Source: Pontibacter litorisediminis
GTDB taxonomy: Bacteria; Bacteroidota; Bacteroidia; Cytophagales; Hymenobacteraceae
DNA: 64,000 nt
Assembly (NCBI RefSeq): GCF_029360645.1
Contig: NZ_JARDUA010000008.1
Coordinates: forward strand, 1-64,000
Direction: 5' to 3'
Numbering within the stretch: position 1 is the first letter of the stretch; each line of letters opens with the position of its first letter. The notes under the pieces were generated by a model. It did not search any database. It worked only from the letters and a program-made list of their open reading frames with translations, and was not told the origin of the DNA. Below, piece after piece: positions 22,359-31,723 of this stretch. The position numbers were made by a program, and so were the translations under genes.

Positions 22359-24296
22359 TTAAGGATGTGATGAACCTTGGGTAAGTATGGAGGAGATTAT
22401 GTGCTGTACCTCCTGCTTTACCTGGCGGTATTGCCGCTGCACGGCACCGGGGTCCACCTGCCGGATCTTGGGAATGGGGTGGTAGGCTTTTTCCTCCCGG
22501 GCAAGGGCTTTGTGGTCATTTAAGATGGAGGCGTGAAAGGCCTTGAGGCGTATAGGGCAAGAGGGCTCATCGGCCACTGTGCCGACGAATTCGCCTGAGG
22601 AAAGGGAGGCGATGGTGGCGGGCGGCACAGCTGCCTCGAGCTGGGTGGAACGGCTTACCGAGGTGTCGCTGCTGTTAACCGAGAGGCTTTGCCGCTCCTG
22701 CACAATCTTTCCAAAGCGCTCAGAGAGCTGCCGCGCCGTCTCTCCCGAAACCTGTCCGCTGATGATATTGCCCACGATGTTCATCACCACCTCAGCCTGC
22801 TCCCGACCATAGTCTTTCTTTAGCTGGCTATAGTCCTGCACGGCCAGGGTCGTGGCCACCCGGTTCGAGCGGGCCGTGGCGATGAGGCTATCGATGCCGT
22901 TGAAGTAGATGGTGGGGAACTCATCGAATACCAGGCTGCTGGGGAGCCGGTTCTTCTGGTTAACCAGCTTAATGGCCCGCGACACATATAGGGAGAGCAC
23001 CGCCCCATAGACCTGCTGCTTCTGCGGGTTGCCGGCCAGGCAGACAACCTTCGGTGCCTGCGGGTTGTTCAAATCCAGCGTAAAGTCATTGCCGGAGAGT
23101 ACGTAGTAAAGCTGGGGGGAGGCCAGGCGGGCCATGCTGATCTTGGCACTGGCCACCTGTCCCTCGAGCTGCTCCATGGCCTCATGCTCAAAGGCCGAGA
23201 CAAAGGGGTTGATGAGCACTTCGATCTCGGGCTCAGTGCGCAGCACGGCAAAGAGCTCGGCATAGTCAGCCTGCATGAGCTCGATCACGTGGGGCAGGGT
23301 GCAATAGCGCCCTTGCTGGTAGCGTCGCAGAAACCAGATGATGGCCGTGACAAAGTTAATGGGGGACTCCACAAAGAAGTCCCCCTGCTTTTTGATCCAC
23401 TCCCGGTTGAGCCCCAGCATGATGGTGCGGGAAGCCTCGGTGGCGTCGGTGATGTCGGTCATGGAGGCCGGGTCGAGTGGGTTGCAGCGGTGCGTGCGCG
23501 ACAGGTCATCAAAGTTGATGAGGTAAAACCTGCGTTTGCTGTCCTTTTGCCGGAGCAGCGCATTGTAAGCGATGCGGGTCAGGTCATCGTACTTAAAATC
23601 ATAAAGAAACAGGGTAAAGCCCTTGGCGATGTGCTGCGTGATCACGTGGCGGATAACAAAGTAACTCTTGCCCGCCCCGGGCGTGCCGATCACCAAGAGG
23701 GCCCGGAAAGGATTGATGATGTTGATCCAGTTGCGGCGCAACTGGCCCTTAAGGCTGTATTGTGCCGGCAGGTTTACCGAGTAGGCGTTCTCCAAAAGCC
23801 GCTCCTCCTGCGGAAAGGATTGGTTATGGCGGTTGAAGATGTCGGTGGAAAGACGCTGGTGCAGCAGGCGGGAAACGCGCGTGCCTCCGGCCAGTAGGAG
23901 CAGGTACCCCCATAGGGTAATGCCGAGGTAAGCAGCAGCGCTGAGGGAAGAGGCGTTGCTGAGCAGCAGGTGGCTGGCACCATATAACAGCAGCCCCGGC
24001 AGGAGGTAGGCCAATATATGGCGACACCCGAGCTGCTCGTCTTTTTTGCCGCGGGCGCCCAGCAGGGAAACCAGCAACAGGAGCCCTGCGGCGGCCTTGG
24101 CGCGCCAGGGCTCCTGGAAGAGGAATGCCTGGGCAATGCTCCAGGCTACCCGGTCCACCAGGGGATGGGTCAGGCCCCAATCCAGGAGGGCGGCATGGCA
24201 GGAGATGTAGCCGTGCAGGAGCAGCACCGCCAGGCTCAGCAGGCGGGTAAAGTCCAGGACCTGGCGCAGCCCCTGTAGGTTCTCTCCGGTGTTCAT
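22359..24296 (-). CDS. Type IV coupling protein, VirD4/TraG family (MobC-type)
   Basis: A 645-aa ATPase that delivers the relaxosome to the channel. There are two to four N-terminal membrane helices (residues about 12-30, 55-72, 85-130). Walker A GTPGAGKSY lies at about residue 205, and the Walker B region LVFDEFPTIYFNGID near residue 465. The C-terminal part has TTLAVQDYSQLKKDYG, typical of VirD4. Full length. It lies nine bases after the relaxase gene, consistent with coupled expression. Confidence 0.92.
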   Translation of the reverse strand: MNTGENLQGLRQVLDFTRLLSLAVLLLHGYISCHAALLDWGLTHPLVDRVAWSIAQAFLFQEPWRAKAAAGLLLLVSLLGARGKKDEQLGCRHILAYLLPGLLLYGASHLLLSNASSLSAAAYLGITLWGYLLLLAGGTRVSRLLHQRLSTDIFNRHNQSFPQEERLLENAYSVNLPAQYSLKGQLRRNWINIINPFRALLVIGTPGAGKSYFVIRHVITQHIAKGFTLFLYDFKYDDLTRIAYNALLRQKDSKRRFYLINFDDLSRTHRCNPLDPASMTDITDATEASRTIMLGLNREWIKKQGDFFVESPINFVTAIIWFLRRYQQGRYCTLPHVIELMQADYAELFAVLRTEPEIEVLINPFVSAFEHEAMEQLEGQVASAKISMARLASPQLYYVLSGNDFTLDLNNPQAPKVVCLAGNPQKQQVYGAVLSLYVSRAIKLVNQKNRLPSSLVFDEFPTIYFNGIDSLIATARSNRVATTLAVQDYSQLKKDYGREQAEVVMNIVGNIISGQVSGETARQLSERFGKIVQERQSLSVNSSDTSVSRSTQLEAAVPPATIASLSSGEFVGTVADEPSCPIRLKAFHASILNDHKALAREEKAYHPIPKIRQVDPGAVQRQYRQVKQEVQHIISSILTQGSSHP

Positions 24297-24305
24297 GGGT
24301 AGTGA

Positions 24306-25568
24306 TCAGCGTTTTACTCTTCGTCGTTTTCGTTTCTTTGGGTGTTGGCGCAGTTCATAGGCAAGTCCTTCTGCCTGCGGGTCTGCTTGAACCAGCTCCT
24401 GCAGGAAGGTAGGGGCACGGAAGCCTTCGCTTGGCGAAAGAACCTGCTTAGAGGCGGGCTCCTGAGGGGACATCCCCAGCGGCTGCTCAGGCTGTCTGCG
24501 GATTGTGGCATCTGATTCTGTCAAGCGCGAAAGGAGCGCCTTAGCGCTGTAGGCCTTGCCCAGCTCGCTGCCATTGAACACTGCTCTTTGCCCATGATCC
24601 AGAAAGGTTACGCCATAGACCTGCCCGCCGGCGCTCTCCCGGAAAAGGACCTGTACCTGTGCCTGCTGCAGGCAGGCGGCCAGGGACACCCTGTCCTGTG
24701 GCCTGTGGGTTTGCAGTGCCTCGTCCAGTGTTTGCCTGAGCTTGTCGCGCAGTGGCTTGCGGAGCATCTTGTGCTGGGCAAAACGCTTCTCCAGCCTCGC
24801 CAGAGTAGGCTTGCCGGGCAGACTGCTGGCTTTCAGTGGCACGCCCACCGGCTGCCCCTGCCGGTCCAGAAGGCGGTAGTGCAGCCCACCCCTGCGAAAC
24901 ATCTGTGTCTGCTCGCCACCCCTGTCAGCATGTACCCGGAAAGCTCCCAGCACCGCATTCAGCTCAGTCAGGCTGGTGTAGCTGTAGGTGCGGGACACCA
25001 CACTCACAATGTGGGCGATACTGCGCTTTGTCTCTGAAGTGCCATAGCGGGCAGGGGAGAGCGGCAGCCGGAGCAGGGTTTCCAGTGGCGTTTCCATTTG
25101 TCCTTCCGCCGGCCTCAGGCCATAAACCTGTTCCAGCGCCTGACGGGCCGGTTCGGAGCGGTCCCTGCCCAGGTTGTGCAGACTGATGCGGGTTCCATCT
25201 GGCTGCAGGTTGGTTGTGACGATGTGCAGGTGGGGATGGGCTGCATCCAGGTGGTGGTAGACCAGGTAAGGCTGTCCCCCAAAACCGATGCGGTCCATGT
25301 AGTCGCTGGCAAGCGCCTGCATGGTTTGTTGGGGCAGCGCTTCGCCCATGGCAAAATTAAGAGTGATGTGCACGCAGTTGGTCCTGACCCGTGGGTTTTT
25401 CTCCAGGAGCCGCTCAAAGCGCTTGAGCTTGTCCTTCCACCGCAGGTCCTGGGGCTCCTGCAGAAAGCGGTGGGCCAGCAGGAGCTCAGCTTTCCCTTCC
25501 CCGACCTTGTGCTCGTTGTAGCGCAACGCGCCGCGGATACTCTTGCCGGTGATAATGCGCACTACCAT
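24306..25568 (-). CDS. mobB: Relaxase (MobB/VirD2-like, MOB_P-type)
   Basis: A 420-aa nicking enzyme that cuts oriT and leads DNA into the recipient. The N-terminus (MVVRIITGKSIRGALRYNEHKV) and the catalytic HxH-type motif YHHLDAAHPHLHIVTTN at about residues 104-120 identify a Bacteroidetes MobB-type relaxase. A candidate Tyr is in the LRYNEHKV segment. The C-terminal half is less conserved and ends with a very basic tail (HPKKRKRRRVKR). It overlaps the upstream mobilisation gene by seven bases. Confidence 0.92.
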   Translation of the reverse strand: MVVRIITGKSIRGALRYNEHKVGEGKAELLLAHRFLQEPQDLRWKDKLKRFERLLEKNPRVRTNCVHITLNFAMGEALPQQTMQALASDYMDRIGFGGQPYLVYHHLDAAHPHLHIVTTNLQPDGTRISLHNLGRDRSEPARQALEQVYGLRPAEGQMETPLETLLRLPLSPARYGTSETKRSIAHIVSVVSRTYSYTSLTELNAVLGAFRVHADRGGEQTQMFRRGGLHYRLLDRQGQPVGVPLKASSLPGKPTLARLEKRFAQHKMLRKPLRDKLRQTLDEALQTHRPQDRVSLAACLQQAQVQVLFRESAGGQVYGVTFLDHGQRAVFNGSELGKAYSAKALLSRLTESDATIRRQPEQPLGMSPQEPASKQVLSPSEGFRAPTFLQELVQADPQAEGLAYELRQHPKKRKRRRVKR

Positions 25569-25960
25569 CGCCGGGCCAGTTGGGAAAGGAGCGTGAGCAG
25601 GGTATTGACTTTCTGCCCCACCAACTTGTACTGCTCCAGGGCCTGCTGCGCCAGGAACACGCGCTTGTGGGCCTGGGTGGAAGCGTTGAAGTGTCGCGTG
25701 ATCTGGTTGATGTTCACGCCGATGGCCCGCAGCTCCTCGCGTACGCCGGCCAGCTCTTCCACCACCCCGTCCAGGGAGGTATCCTTGTGAAAGACGTTGA
25801 TGCGCCGGTTCTCCAGGATGCGACGAACTACCTCTCCGATTGAGCGGCAGTCACTCTGCTGTGCCAGTTGGAGCAGCTTTTCATACTCCTGCTGCCTTAC
25901 CCGGAACAGGATTGGTTGGGAGAGCAGCGTTGCTGTATCTGAAGTTTTCTTTCTGGGCAT
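25562..25960 (-). CDS. Relaxosome accessory protein (MobA/MobC-like)
   Basis: A 132-aa protein with a ribbon-helix-helix-like N-terminal half (ILFRVRQQEYEKLLQLAQQSDCRSIGEVVRRILENR) and a C-terminal helical half containing GVNINQITRHFNAST, the MobC pattern. Such proteins bind oriT next to the relaxase. Its start lies at the left side of the divergent region that carries the oriT candidate. Confidence 0.87.
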   Translation of the reverse strand: MPRKKTSDTATLLSQPILFRVRQQEYEKLLQLAQQSDCRSIGEVVRRILENRRINVFHKDTSLDGVVEELAGVREELRAIGVNINQITRHFNASTQAHKRVFLAQQALEQYKLVGQKVNTLLTLLSQLARRW

Positions 25961-26328
25961 AAGTTATGCTAGCTTTTGTGAAGACAAACACCGAGTTCCG
26001 AGGTGTGGGGAAGGAGTTGGCGGGAGCGGGATCAGAAGCGATTTGTATACAAAAGTACATCTTGCTCGCTGCACCAGACCGCAGCGTGTTTTCCTTGCCG
26101 CAGGTGGGGACAAGTCCTTGCTGCACCGGTGGATCAGTTGACGGAGACAGGTCATCATAGCCTCGTGTTTTTTAGTGAAGATGGGCGGTTCGGGGCGGGA
26201 GACTTCACAAGCCGGGCCGGAGTGGGGAGATAAAATGTAAGATAAATCTTTCCCCTCTTGGGGGCTGCTTGTGAAGGAAGGTGCGGCTGTTCCTCCACTT
26301 TAGCGGCCTAACCTAAACGATAACCGTT
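25961..26328. promoter_or_regulatory. Divergent region with oriT candidate
   Basis: About 370 bases between the mob genes and the excisionase-like gene, without a convincing open frame. A perfect 10-bp inverted repeat, CTTCACAAGC (26203-26212) and GCTTGTGAAG (26267-26276), encloses a GGGGAGA...TCTTTCCCC stem. A further AGTGAAG lies at 26174. Position next to a MobC-like gene and inverted repeats are typical of oriT; this is inference. Promoters for both directions must also lie here. Confidence 0.5.
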
Positions 26329-26601
26329 ATGTCCGTAGAACTCATTACCAAGGAAGACCTGCACCAGTTCCGCAGGCAACTGCTCGAAGACCTGCAAGGG
26401 CTGCTGGGCAAGTCGCAGCGCCAGGCCTTGTTACCCGTGCTCAAGTCCGCCGAGGTGCGCCGGCTGCTGCAAATCTCGCCATCCACGCTGCAGACGCTGC
26501 GCCTCAACGGCACGCTGCCCTTTGTGAAGGTGGGCGGCACGCTGTACTATCGCACGGAGGATATCAACCGGCTGCTGCAGGGAAAGGAGGGCCAGTCATG
26601 A
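26329..26601 (+). CDS. Excisionase-like helix-turn-helix protein
   Basis: A 90-aa protein with a MerR/excisionase-type winged HTH in its C-terminal half: LKSAEVRRLLQISPSTLQTLRLNGTLPFVKVGGTLYYRTEDINRLL. Proteins of this type act as excisionases or as regulators in Bacteroidetes elements. It overlaps the next gene by four bases (ATGA). Confidence 0.85.
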   Translation: MSVELITKEDLHQFRRQLLEDLQGLLGKSQRQALLPVLKSAEVRRLLQISPSTLQTLRLNGTLPFVKVGGTLYYRTEDINRLLQGKEGQS

Positions 26602-27377
26602 ACTATATCTCGCACCTGACCGGCTTTTACCACAGGGTTAACCGGGGCTACCGGCTCAACCCCTCGCACATCAGCCTCTACATGGCCCTGTTTCAGCAGT
26701 GGAACCTGCACCGCTTCCGCAACCCCATTTCCATTGCCCGGGAGGAAGTGATGACCTCCTCGCATGTCCACTCCCGGGTGACCTACCACAAGTGCCTCAG
26801 GGAACTGCATGCCTGGGGCTACCTGCATTATGTGCCGTCCTACAACCACTTCCGCGGGAGCCTGGTCTACATGCTGGGCCTGGAGGAGGAACAACAACGA
26901 CAGGGTAAAATTTGTACTGGAACCGGACTAGAGCTAAACCCGGGCTGTATAGGAGGCAGACAGGAGGAAGGCCCTTCCTTAAACAAGACAAACCTCTTAA
27001 ACAGCTTAAACAATTCAAAGGAGGGAGCAGGCGCACGCGCAGGACAAAGCAACTCAGAAAATGAGCAGGAGGCTGCAAGTCGCGAGAGCAAAGAAAAAGC
27101 TTGCGCCGAAAAAGAAAAGAAAGTGATCCAGGCCCTCGCCCCACCCAACCTGCAGGAGGTGCAGCATTTTTTCCAGGCCTGTGGCTACCGGGAGGTGGAG
27201 GCACAGCGCTTTTTCCATCACTACAGCGCCAATGGGTGGATGGTGGGCAGCCAGCCGATGCAGGACTGGCAGGCGGCGGCCCGTAAGTGGGCCTGCAATG
27301 TGTTCAGCCAGCAGCAGGATAATCCAGTTTCGGAGAAAGGACACCAACAGGCAAAAGACTATGCAGCGCCTCTCTAA
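26598..27377 (+). CDS. Replication-initiation-like or regulatory winged-helix protein
   Basis: A 259-aa protein. The N-terminal 95 residues (GYRLNPSHISLYMALFQQWNLHRFRNPISIAREEVMTSSHVHSRVTYHKCLRELHAWGYLHYVPS) form a winged-helix domain of the type seen in Bacteroidetes plasmid and transposon replication or regulator proteins. A charged linker follows, and the C-terminus is DnaD-like (VQHFFQACGYREVEAQRFFHHYSANGW). Together with the ATPase that follows, it may initiate replication of the excised element. Inference by domain layout; no direct homologue recalled. Confidence 0.7.
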   Translation: MNYISHLTGFYHRVNRGYRLNPSHISLYMALFQQWNLHRFRNPISIAREEVMTSSHVHSRVTYHKCLRELHAWGYLHYVPSYNHFRGSLVYMLGLEEEQQRQGKICTGTGLELNPGCIGGRQEEGPSLNKTNLLNSLNNSKEGAGARAGQSNSENEQEAASRESKEKACAEKEKKVIQALAPPNLQEVQHFFQACGYREVEAQRFFHHYSANGWMVGSQPMQDWQAAARKWACNVFSQQQDNPVSEKGHQQAKDYAAPL

Positions 27378-27996
27378 CGCTACTTCAGGCAAACACGAAA
27401 AGTGGGTAACCCTGGCGCTTCCCTGGCTGGAGCGCCAGGGCAAGCGCCTGTATGGAGAACACTTCCGGATTTACGAGGAAGATTATGCGCTGCTGAACAG
27501 GCTGCTGGCTTACTTCAGCGGGGACCAGATTACGGCCGAAGCCCAGGGCCTGAGCCTTCGGAAGGGAATCCTGCTCACGGGACCTGTCGGCTGCGGCAAG
27601 ACCTGCCTGATGACGCTTCTGCGTTTGCTGTTGCTCCCGGCAGAACGCTACCGGGTCGTGCCCTGCCGACAGGTAAGTTTTGCCTTTCAGCGGGACGGGT
27701 TTGATGTGATCGGGCGCTACAGCAACGGGGGAGGCGGCAAACCTTTAGTATACTGCTTTGACGACCTGGGTGCTGAGCAGGTACAGCGCCACTACGGAAA
27801 TACGTGTCAGGTAATGGGGGAAGTATTGCTCAGTCGCTACGATCTGTTTATCTCCAGCGGGCTCAAAACCCACATGACCACCAACCTGACCAGCACAGAG
27901 ATAGAGCAGGTATATGGTCTTCGGGTGCGGTCTCGGATGCGGGAGATGTTTAACCTGGTGAGCTTTGCAGGCCAGGCGGAAGACAAGCGAACGTAA
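27361..27996 (+). CDS. DnaC/IstB-like AAA+ ATPase
   Basis: A 211-aa ATPase. Walker A GPVGCGKT lies at about residue 76, Walker B YCFDDLGAE near residue 136, and an arginine-containing RVRSRMREMFN segment lies near the end. The start is the ATG inside the last codons of the previous gene (17-base overlap); a longer open frame upstream is in the wrong frame relative to that gene. It probably loads a helicase for replication of the element. Confidence 0.82.
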   Translation: MQRLSNATSGKHEKWVTLALPWLERQGKRLYGEHFRIYEEDYALLNRLLAYFSGDQITAEAQGLSLRKGILLTGPVGCGKTCLMTLLRLLLLPAERYRVVPCRQVSFAFQRDGFDVIGRYSNGGGGKPLVYCFDDLGAEQVQRHYGNTCQVMGEVLLSRYDLFISSGLKTHMTTNLTSTEIEQVYGLRVRSRMREMFNLVSFAGQAEDKRT

Positions 27997-28088
27997 GCTT
28001 GAAAGCAATAAATGCAATCAGTCTTTTAAGAAGGTTAAACTGGATAGGTGTTGCCTGAAAGTCTAAATTTTAGGGTAAACATTCAAAT

Positions 28089-28125
28089 ATAGTTATATTA
28101 GTGCGCTTCTATCGCACCTAACTAT
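28089..28125. promoter_or_regulatory. Palindrome immediately upstream of lanB1
   Basis: ATAGTTA (28089-28095) and GTGCG (28101-28105) mirror CGCAC (28113-28117) and TAACTAT (28119-28125) around a seven-base loop. It ends six bases before the ATG of lanB1, so it could act as an operator or as an RNA hairpin near the ribosome site. Confidence 0.5.
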
Positions 28126-28131
28126 ACAGCT

Positions 28132-31100
28132 ATGTTCAAACTTTACCCCAGGCTACTCCTGCGTACGCCTGCCTTCCCCTTTACAGCTTACGCGACGGCT
28201 GACTTAAGCAAATTGGTACATGATCCTTATTTTCAGGCGGCCCTGCAGCTAGCCAGCCCTTCTCTTTTCCAAGCATTAAGTAGTACGGGGTTCAACTATG
28301 AGGCCTTGCCCCAGAAAGTCAAAGTAAGCCTGCGGAAGTACCTGAACAGAATGTGTTTTCGGCCGACTCCGTTCGGCCTTTTCTCCGGCTTTTCTATCGC
28401 CTCCTGGGCACCTGGTGCAGGGCAGCCCCTAAAGCTGGAAGAGAAAGCGTTGCAGGTGCACCTCAACCTGACATTTGCCGAGACCTTGCAATTGGCGGAG
28501 AAGCTATTGACAGATGAACTCGCTCCCCATCAGCGCTTTAAACCGAACCGGTCGCTTTATAAGGTGCCGGGAGGTTACCGGTACCTGCGGTATACAGAAG
28601 ACAAGCTGGCGAAGAGGAGGGCTTTCTCTATTGACAGCCTACAAGGTGACCGCTTGCTCCAGGAGGTGCTTCGCTTCTGCGGTAAAGGACCTACCAGGCA
28701 GGCCCTGGTAGATTTTGTTACGCGTAAGGCAGCTGTGGGGGCAGAGGAGAGCGAAGCGTACGTGGGGCAGCTGATAGCCGAGCAGGTGCTAACTTCTAAT
28801 CTGCACATGAACATCACTGGGCAAGATTACCTCGAGCGCCTGCTCCAAGTCTGCGTCCAGCTGGGGGTAGACACGCCAGGAGTGCGGCACCTACAGGAAC
28901 TTCTACAAGAACTTCAGGAGGCCGGAAAGACGCGTGCCGACTGGCAGCATGCCCTTTTGCGCATACGGGCAGACCAGGAATACTCCAAGGGAAGAGTGTA
29001 TGCAAACCTGGAAAAAGGCTTAGTAGCAAATAGTCTGTGTGCCGCCTACCAAACGAAGATTCTGGAGGCCCTGCACTGCCTGCAGCGTCTTGTCCCGCAG
29101 GCACTGCCTGCGGGGCTAAAGGAGTTCATCAGGGCCTTTGAGAAAAAATTTGAGGGACGCGCCGTTCCGCTACTTGTGGCGCTTGACCCCGAACTTGGGG
29201 TAGGCTATGAGGAGCTTGCTGTCAGTTACCAGGTGCCAAAGCTGTTAGAAGAGCTTTCATTGGATAACCCGGGGGCGCGGAAACAAGTGGTGGAGTGGTC
29301 TGCGGCGCATGCGCTGCTGCTAGAGAAATGGCAGGCAGCCGGTCCTTATCCTTCCGCTATTCGTTTGACAGAGCAGGATGTTGAAAAACTTTCAGCGGGT
29401 CAGAGCAAGGGCGTACTGCCACCCAGCACCGCGGTGCTGTTCAGGGTGGTGGGGGAGCAGGTGTACGTTGAGCAGGCAGGAGGGGTGAGTGCCACGGCCC
29501 TGCTGGGAAGGTTCACACCCTTGAACCCCTCCGTGCAGGCCATGGCACAGGAGATAGCGCAGGCTGAGGAGCAGGTTAACCCAGAGGTAGTGTTTGCTGA
29601 GATTGCTCATGTCAGTGATGCCCACACGGCTAACATTGACCGGCGGGCTGCCATCCGCTCCTATGAAATACCGGTGCTCGTGCAGTCCACGTTCCCTGAG
29701 GAGCGACAAATCCACTTATCGGAGCTTTGGGTGCATGTGGAAAGGGGAGAAATAGTATTGTGGTCAGAGCGCTTGCAAAAGGTGGTCGTGCCGCGCCTGG
29801 GGTCCGCCTTTAACTATGTGCGGGATGATTTGGCCATCTTCCGCTTCCTGTGCGACCTGCAGTACCAGGGGCTGCACAGTAATTTTAGCCTGGATATGAG
29901 CCGCCTTTTCCCAAAGCTAAGCTACTATCCACGGGTAGAGTACAAGGGGGCTATCCTGCAGCTGGCAAGCTGGCATCTTGGAAAGGGGCAGTTGGAGCGG
30001 GTGCTACAGGTGCCGAGGGCACGGCAACAAGAGCAGTTGAGGCAGTTGGCCCAAGAGTTGCACTGGCCGCGTAACCTGGCACTCACGCAGCATGACCAGC
30101 AATTGGTTTTTGATCTGGAGCAGGAAAGGGATCGTGTGCTGCTGCTAGAGAACCTGCAGGGTAAGGCTGATTTAACGCTGAAAGAGTTCCCCTTTACAGA
30201 TGAAACAGCGCCAGCAGTGACAGATGGTGCCCATCAGCCCTATGTTCATCAGTTCCTGGCCGCTGCGCACCATGACCAGCCGGTGTACCGGCAAAGATTG
30301 CTCCCTTCTCGCTCCGGGAGGAGGCCCCTGATGAAAAAGCGAAAGCGGGTGCCGGGCGATGAGTGGCTGTACTTTAAAATCTATTGCCACCCTTCCCGTG
30401 CTAACAGTGTCCTGACTGAAACCTTGTACCCCCTGTTCAAGAGGCTCAGGAAAGAAGGGGAAATTACCCAATGGTTCTTTGTACGTTATCGTGATCCTGC
30501 CTATCATTTGCGGGTAAGGCTGCGCCTGGCTGCGGGAAAATTCGAGTCAGGGGATGTGCTGGACAAGATGAGCCGTAAGCTAGGCAAGCTCGTAGCGCAA
30601 GGGTTTGTTCAGGATTTTCAGCTGGCGGTCTACGAGCGGGAACTGGAAAGGTACAGTCCAGCCCTGATCGAGGCGGCAGAGCAGGTATTCTGCGCCAGTA
30701 GTGCCTTGGTGGTGTCTTTTATAAAGGGTACGCGTTTCTCAGATGGTGCGTATTTGTATTATCGCATGGCTTTTGACGGCATGATTACGATTCTGGATGC
30801 TTTTGGCCTGGGTGTAGCAGAAAAGGTGGCGTTGCTGGGCCAGGTGTATGCCTCCTTTTATAGGGAATTCGGGCAGACGAAAGAACTTAAGGTACAGTTA
30901 GCCACTAAATACAGGGAAATCAGCAAGTTACCGGGTGTTCTGCCGGGGACAGGCAGTGCGGATTGCCTCTCCAAGGTGAAGTGGAGAAGACTCGAATGTC
31001 ACTTTAGAGAAGCCCTGGCTGGTATGGCGCAACGGGCGAGGCGTCTCCCGCCTGAAAGAAGAAAGCGTTTAATCTCTGACCTGATGCACATGCACCTGAA

Positions 31101-31206
31101 CAGGTTACTTATAGATCAGCCGAGGCAGCAGGAGCTGGTGCTGTATTACTGTTTATGGAGAGAGTTTAGCTCACTTCTGGCGAAAGCAAGAAATAATCAT
31201 ACGTGA
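28132..31206 (+). CDS. lanB: Lantibiotic dehydratase LanB1, full length
   Basis: A 1024-aa class I lanthipeptide dehydratase. It dehydrates Ser/Thr of the precursor via tRNA-dependent glutamylation and elimination. The N-terminal glutamylation domain opens LRTPAFPFTAY and contains the conserved RMCFRPTPFGLFSGF at about residues 75-90. The C-terminal elimination domain (SpaB_C type) begins at about residue 740 (DEWLYFKIYCHPSRANSVL) and includes WFFVRYRDPAYHLRVRL and LMHMHLNRL. Both domains are fused, unlike split Bacteroidetes dehydratases. It precedes the precursor gene; a second LanB lies downstream of lanC. Confidence 0.93.
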   Translation: MFKLYPRLLLRTPAFPFTAYATADLSKLVHDPYFQAALQLASPSLFQALSSTGFNYEALPQKVKVSLRKYLNRMCFRPTPFGLFSGFSIASWAPGAGQPLKLEEKALQVHLNLTFAETLQLAEKLLTDELAPHQRFKPNRSLYKVPGGYRYLRYTEDKLAKRRAFSIDSLQGDRLLQEVLRFCGKGPTRQALVDFVTRKAAVGAEESEAYVGQLIAEQVLTSNLHMNITGQDYLERLLQVCVQLGVDTPGVRHLQELLQELQEAGKTRADWQHALLRIRADQEYSKGRVYANLEKGLVANSLCAAYQTKILEALHCLQRLVPQALPAGLKEFIRAFEKKFEGRAVPLLVALDPELGVGYEELAVSYQVPKLLEELSLDNPGARKQVVEWSAAHALLLEKWQAAGPYPSAIRLTEQDVEKLSAGQSKGVLPPSTAVLFRVVGEQVYVEQAGGVSATALLGRFTPLNPSVQAMAQEIAQAEEQVNPEVVFAEIAHVSDAHTANIDRRAAIRSYEIPVLVQSTFPEERQIHLSELWVHVERGEIVLWSERLQKVVVPRLGSAFNYVRDDLAIFRFLCDLQYQGLHSNFSLDMSRLFPKLSYYPRVEYKGAILQLASWHLGKGQLERVLQVPRARQQEQLRQLAQELHWPRNLALTQHDQQLVFDLEQERDRVLLLENLQGKADLTLKEFPFTDETAPAVTDGAHQPYVHQFLAAAHHDQPVYRQRLLPSRSGRRPLMKKRKRVPGDEWLYFKIYCHPSRANSVLTETLYPLFKRLRKEGEITQWFFVRYRDPAYHLRVRLRLAAGKFESGDVLDKMSRKLGKLVAQGFVQDFQLAVYERELERYSPALIEAAEQVFCASSALVVSFIKGTRFSDGAYLYYRMAFDGMITILDAFGLGVAEKVALLGQVYASFYREFGQTKELKVQLATKYREISKLPGVLPGTGSADCLSKVKWRRLECHFREALAGMAQRARRLPPERRKRLISDLMHMHLNRLLIDQPRQQELVLYYCLWREFSSLLAKARNNHT

Positions 31207-31723
31207 TTCCTTTTAACAGGGCTAAATACATTTTGTAAATCAGCTAGAAGGTGGTAAGGCCATCTTTAGCAAAGCGGTGTCCATGGTACTGCCTGCTATA
31301 CAACAAGGCCATCTACTGCGATCCTTTCCAGTCATAGTTGTTGCCCATTCTTTGCAAAAACACACTTGAAGCACAGATGCAGCCCTTGATGCGTCTTGGC
31401 CACATCCTGCCGTGGAAAGGAAGAAGCAAATCGGAATTCACAGAAGTGAAAGAGATAGAACGCGACAAAGCTTCTTGATTTTGGACTATTCGTCCTGCAT
31501 TCTTCGGAGTTGGTGTAAAATAATACCTAATCTGTTTAAATCATACAATCTTAGGTGTATGGCCTAGAACGTCACAGCTTATAGGGATGCTAGTTAGCAG
31601 TACACTTTCAAAATGCAACTGCTCACATTTCTAGATTGCCATATACTGAAGAACACGTGGCACACAGCGTGCGATTACATAAAAATAATCAATAACCATT
31701 TTTAACTTCTAAATATTTAAGAT
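31207..31723. other. 517-bp gap upstream of the precursor gene
   Basis: No gene or terminator was recognised. The region must contain the promoter of the precursor gene, as the last 50 bases are AT-rich. Short disconnected frames may be remnants of an inserted element, but I could not assign any. Confidence 0.4.

Noticed and set aside
28111..28119. Nine-base match (ATCGCACCT) between the lanB1 palindrome and the complement of the CRISPR repeat
   Set aside because: Too short to be meaningful and not extended on either side.
31207..31723. Transposase remnant in the gap before the precursor gene
   Set aside because: Short frames were inspected but none showed a transposase motif or terminal repeats.
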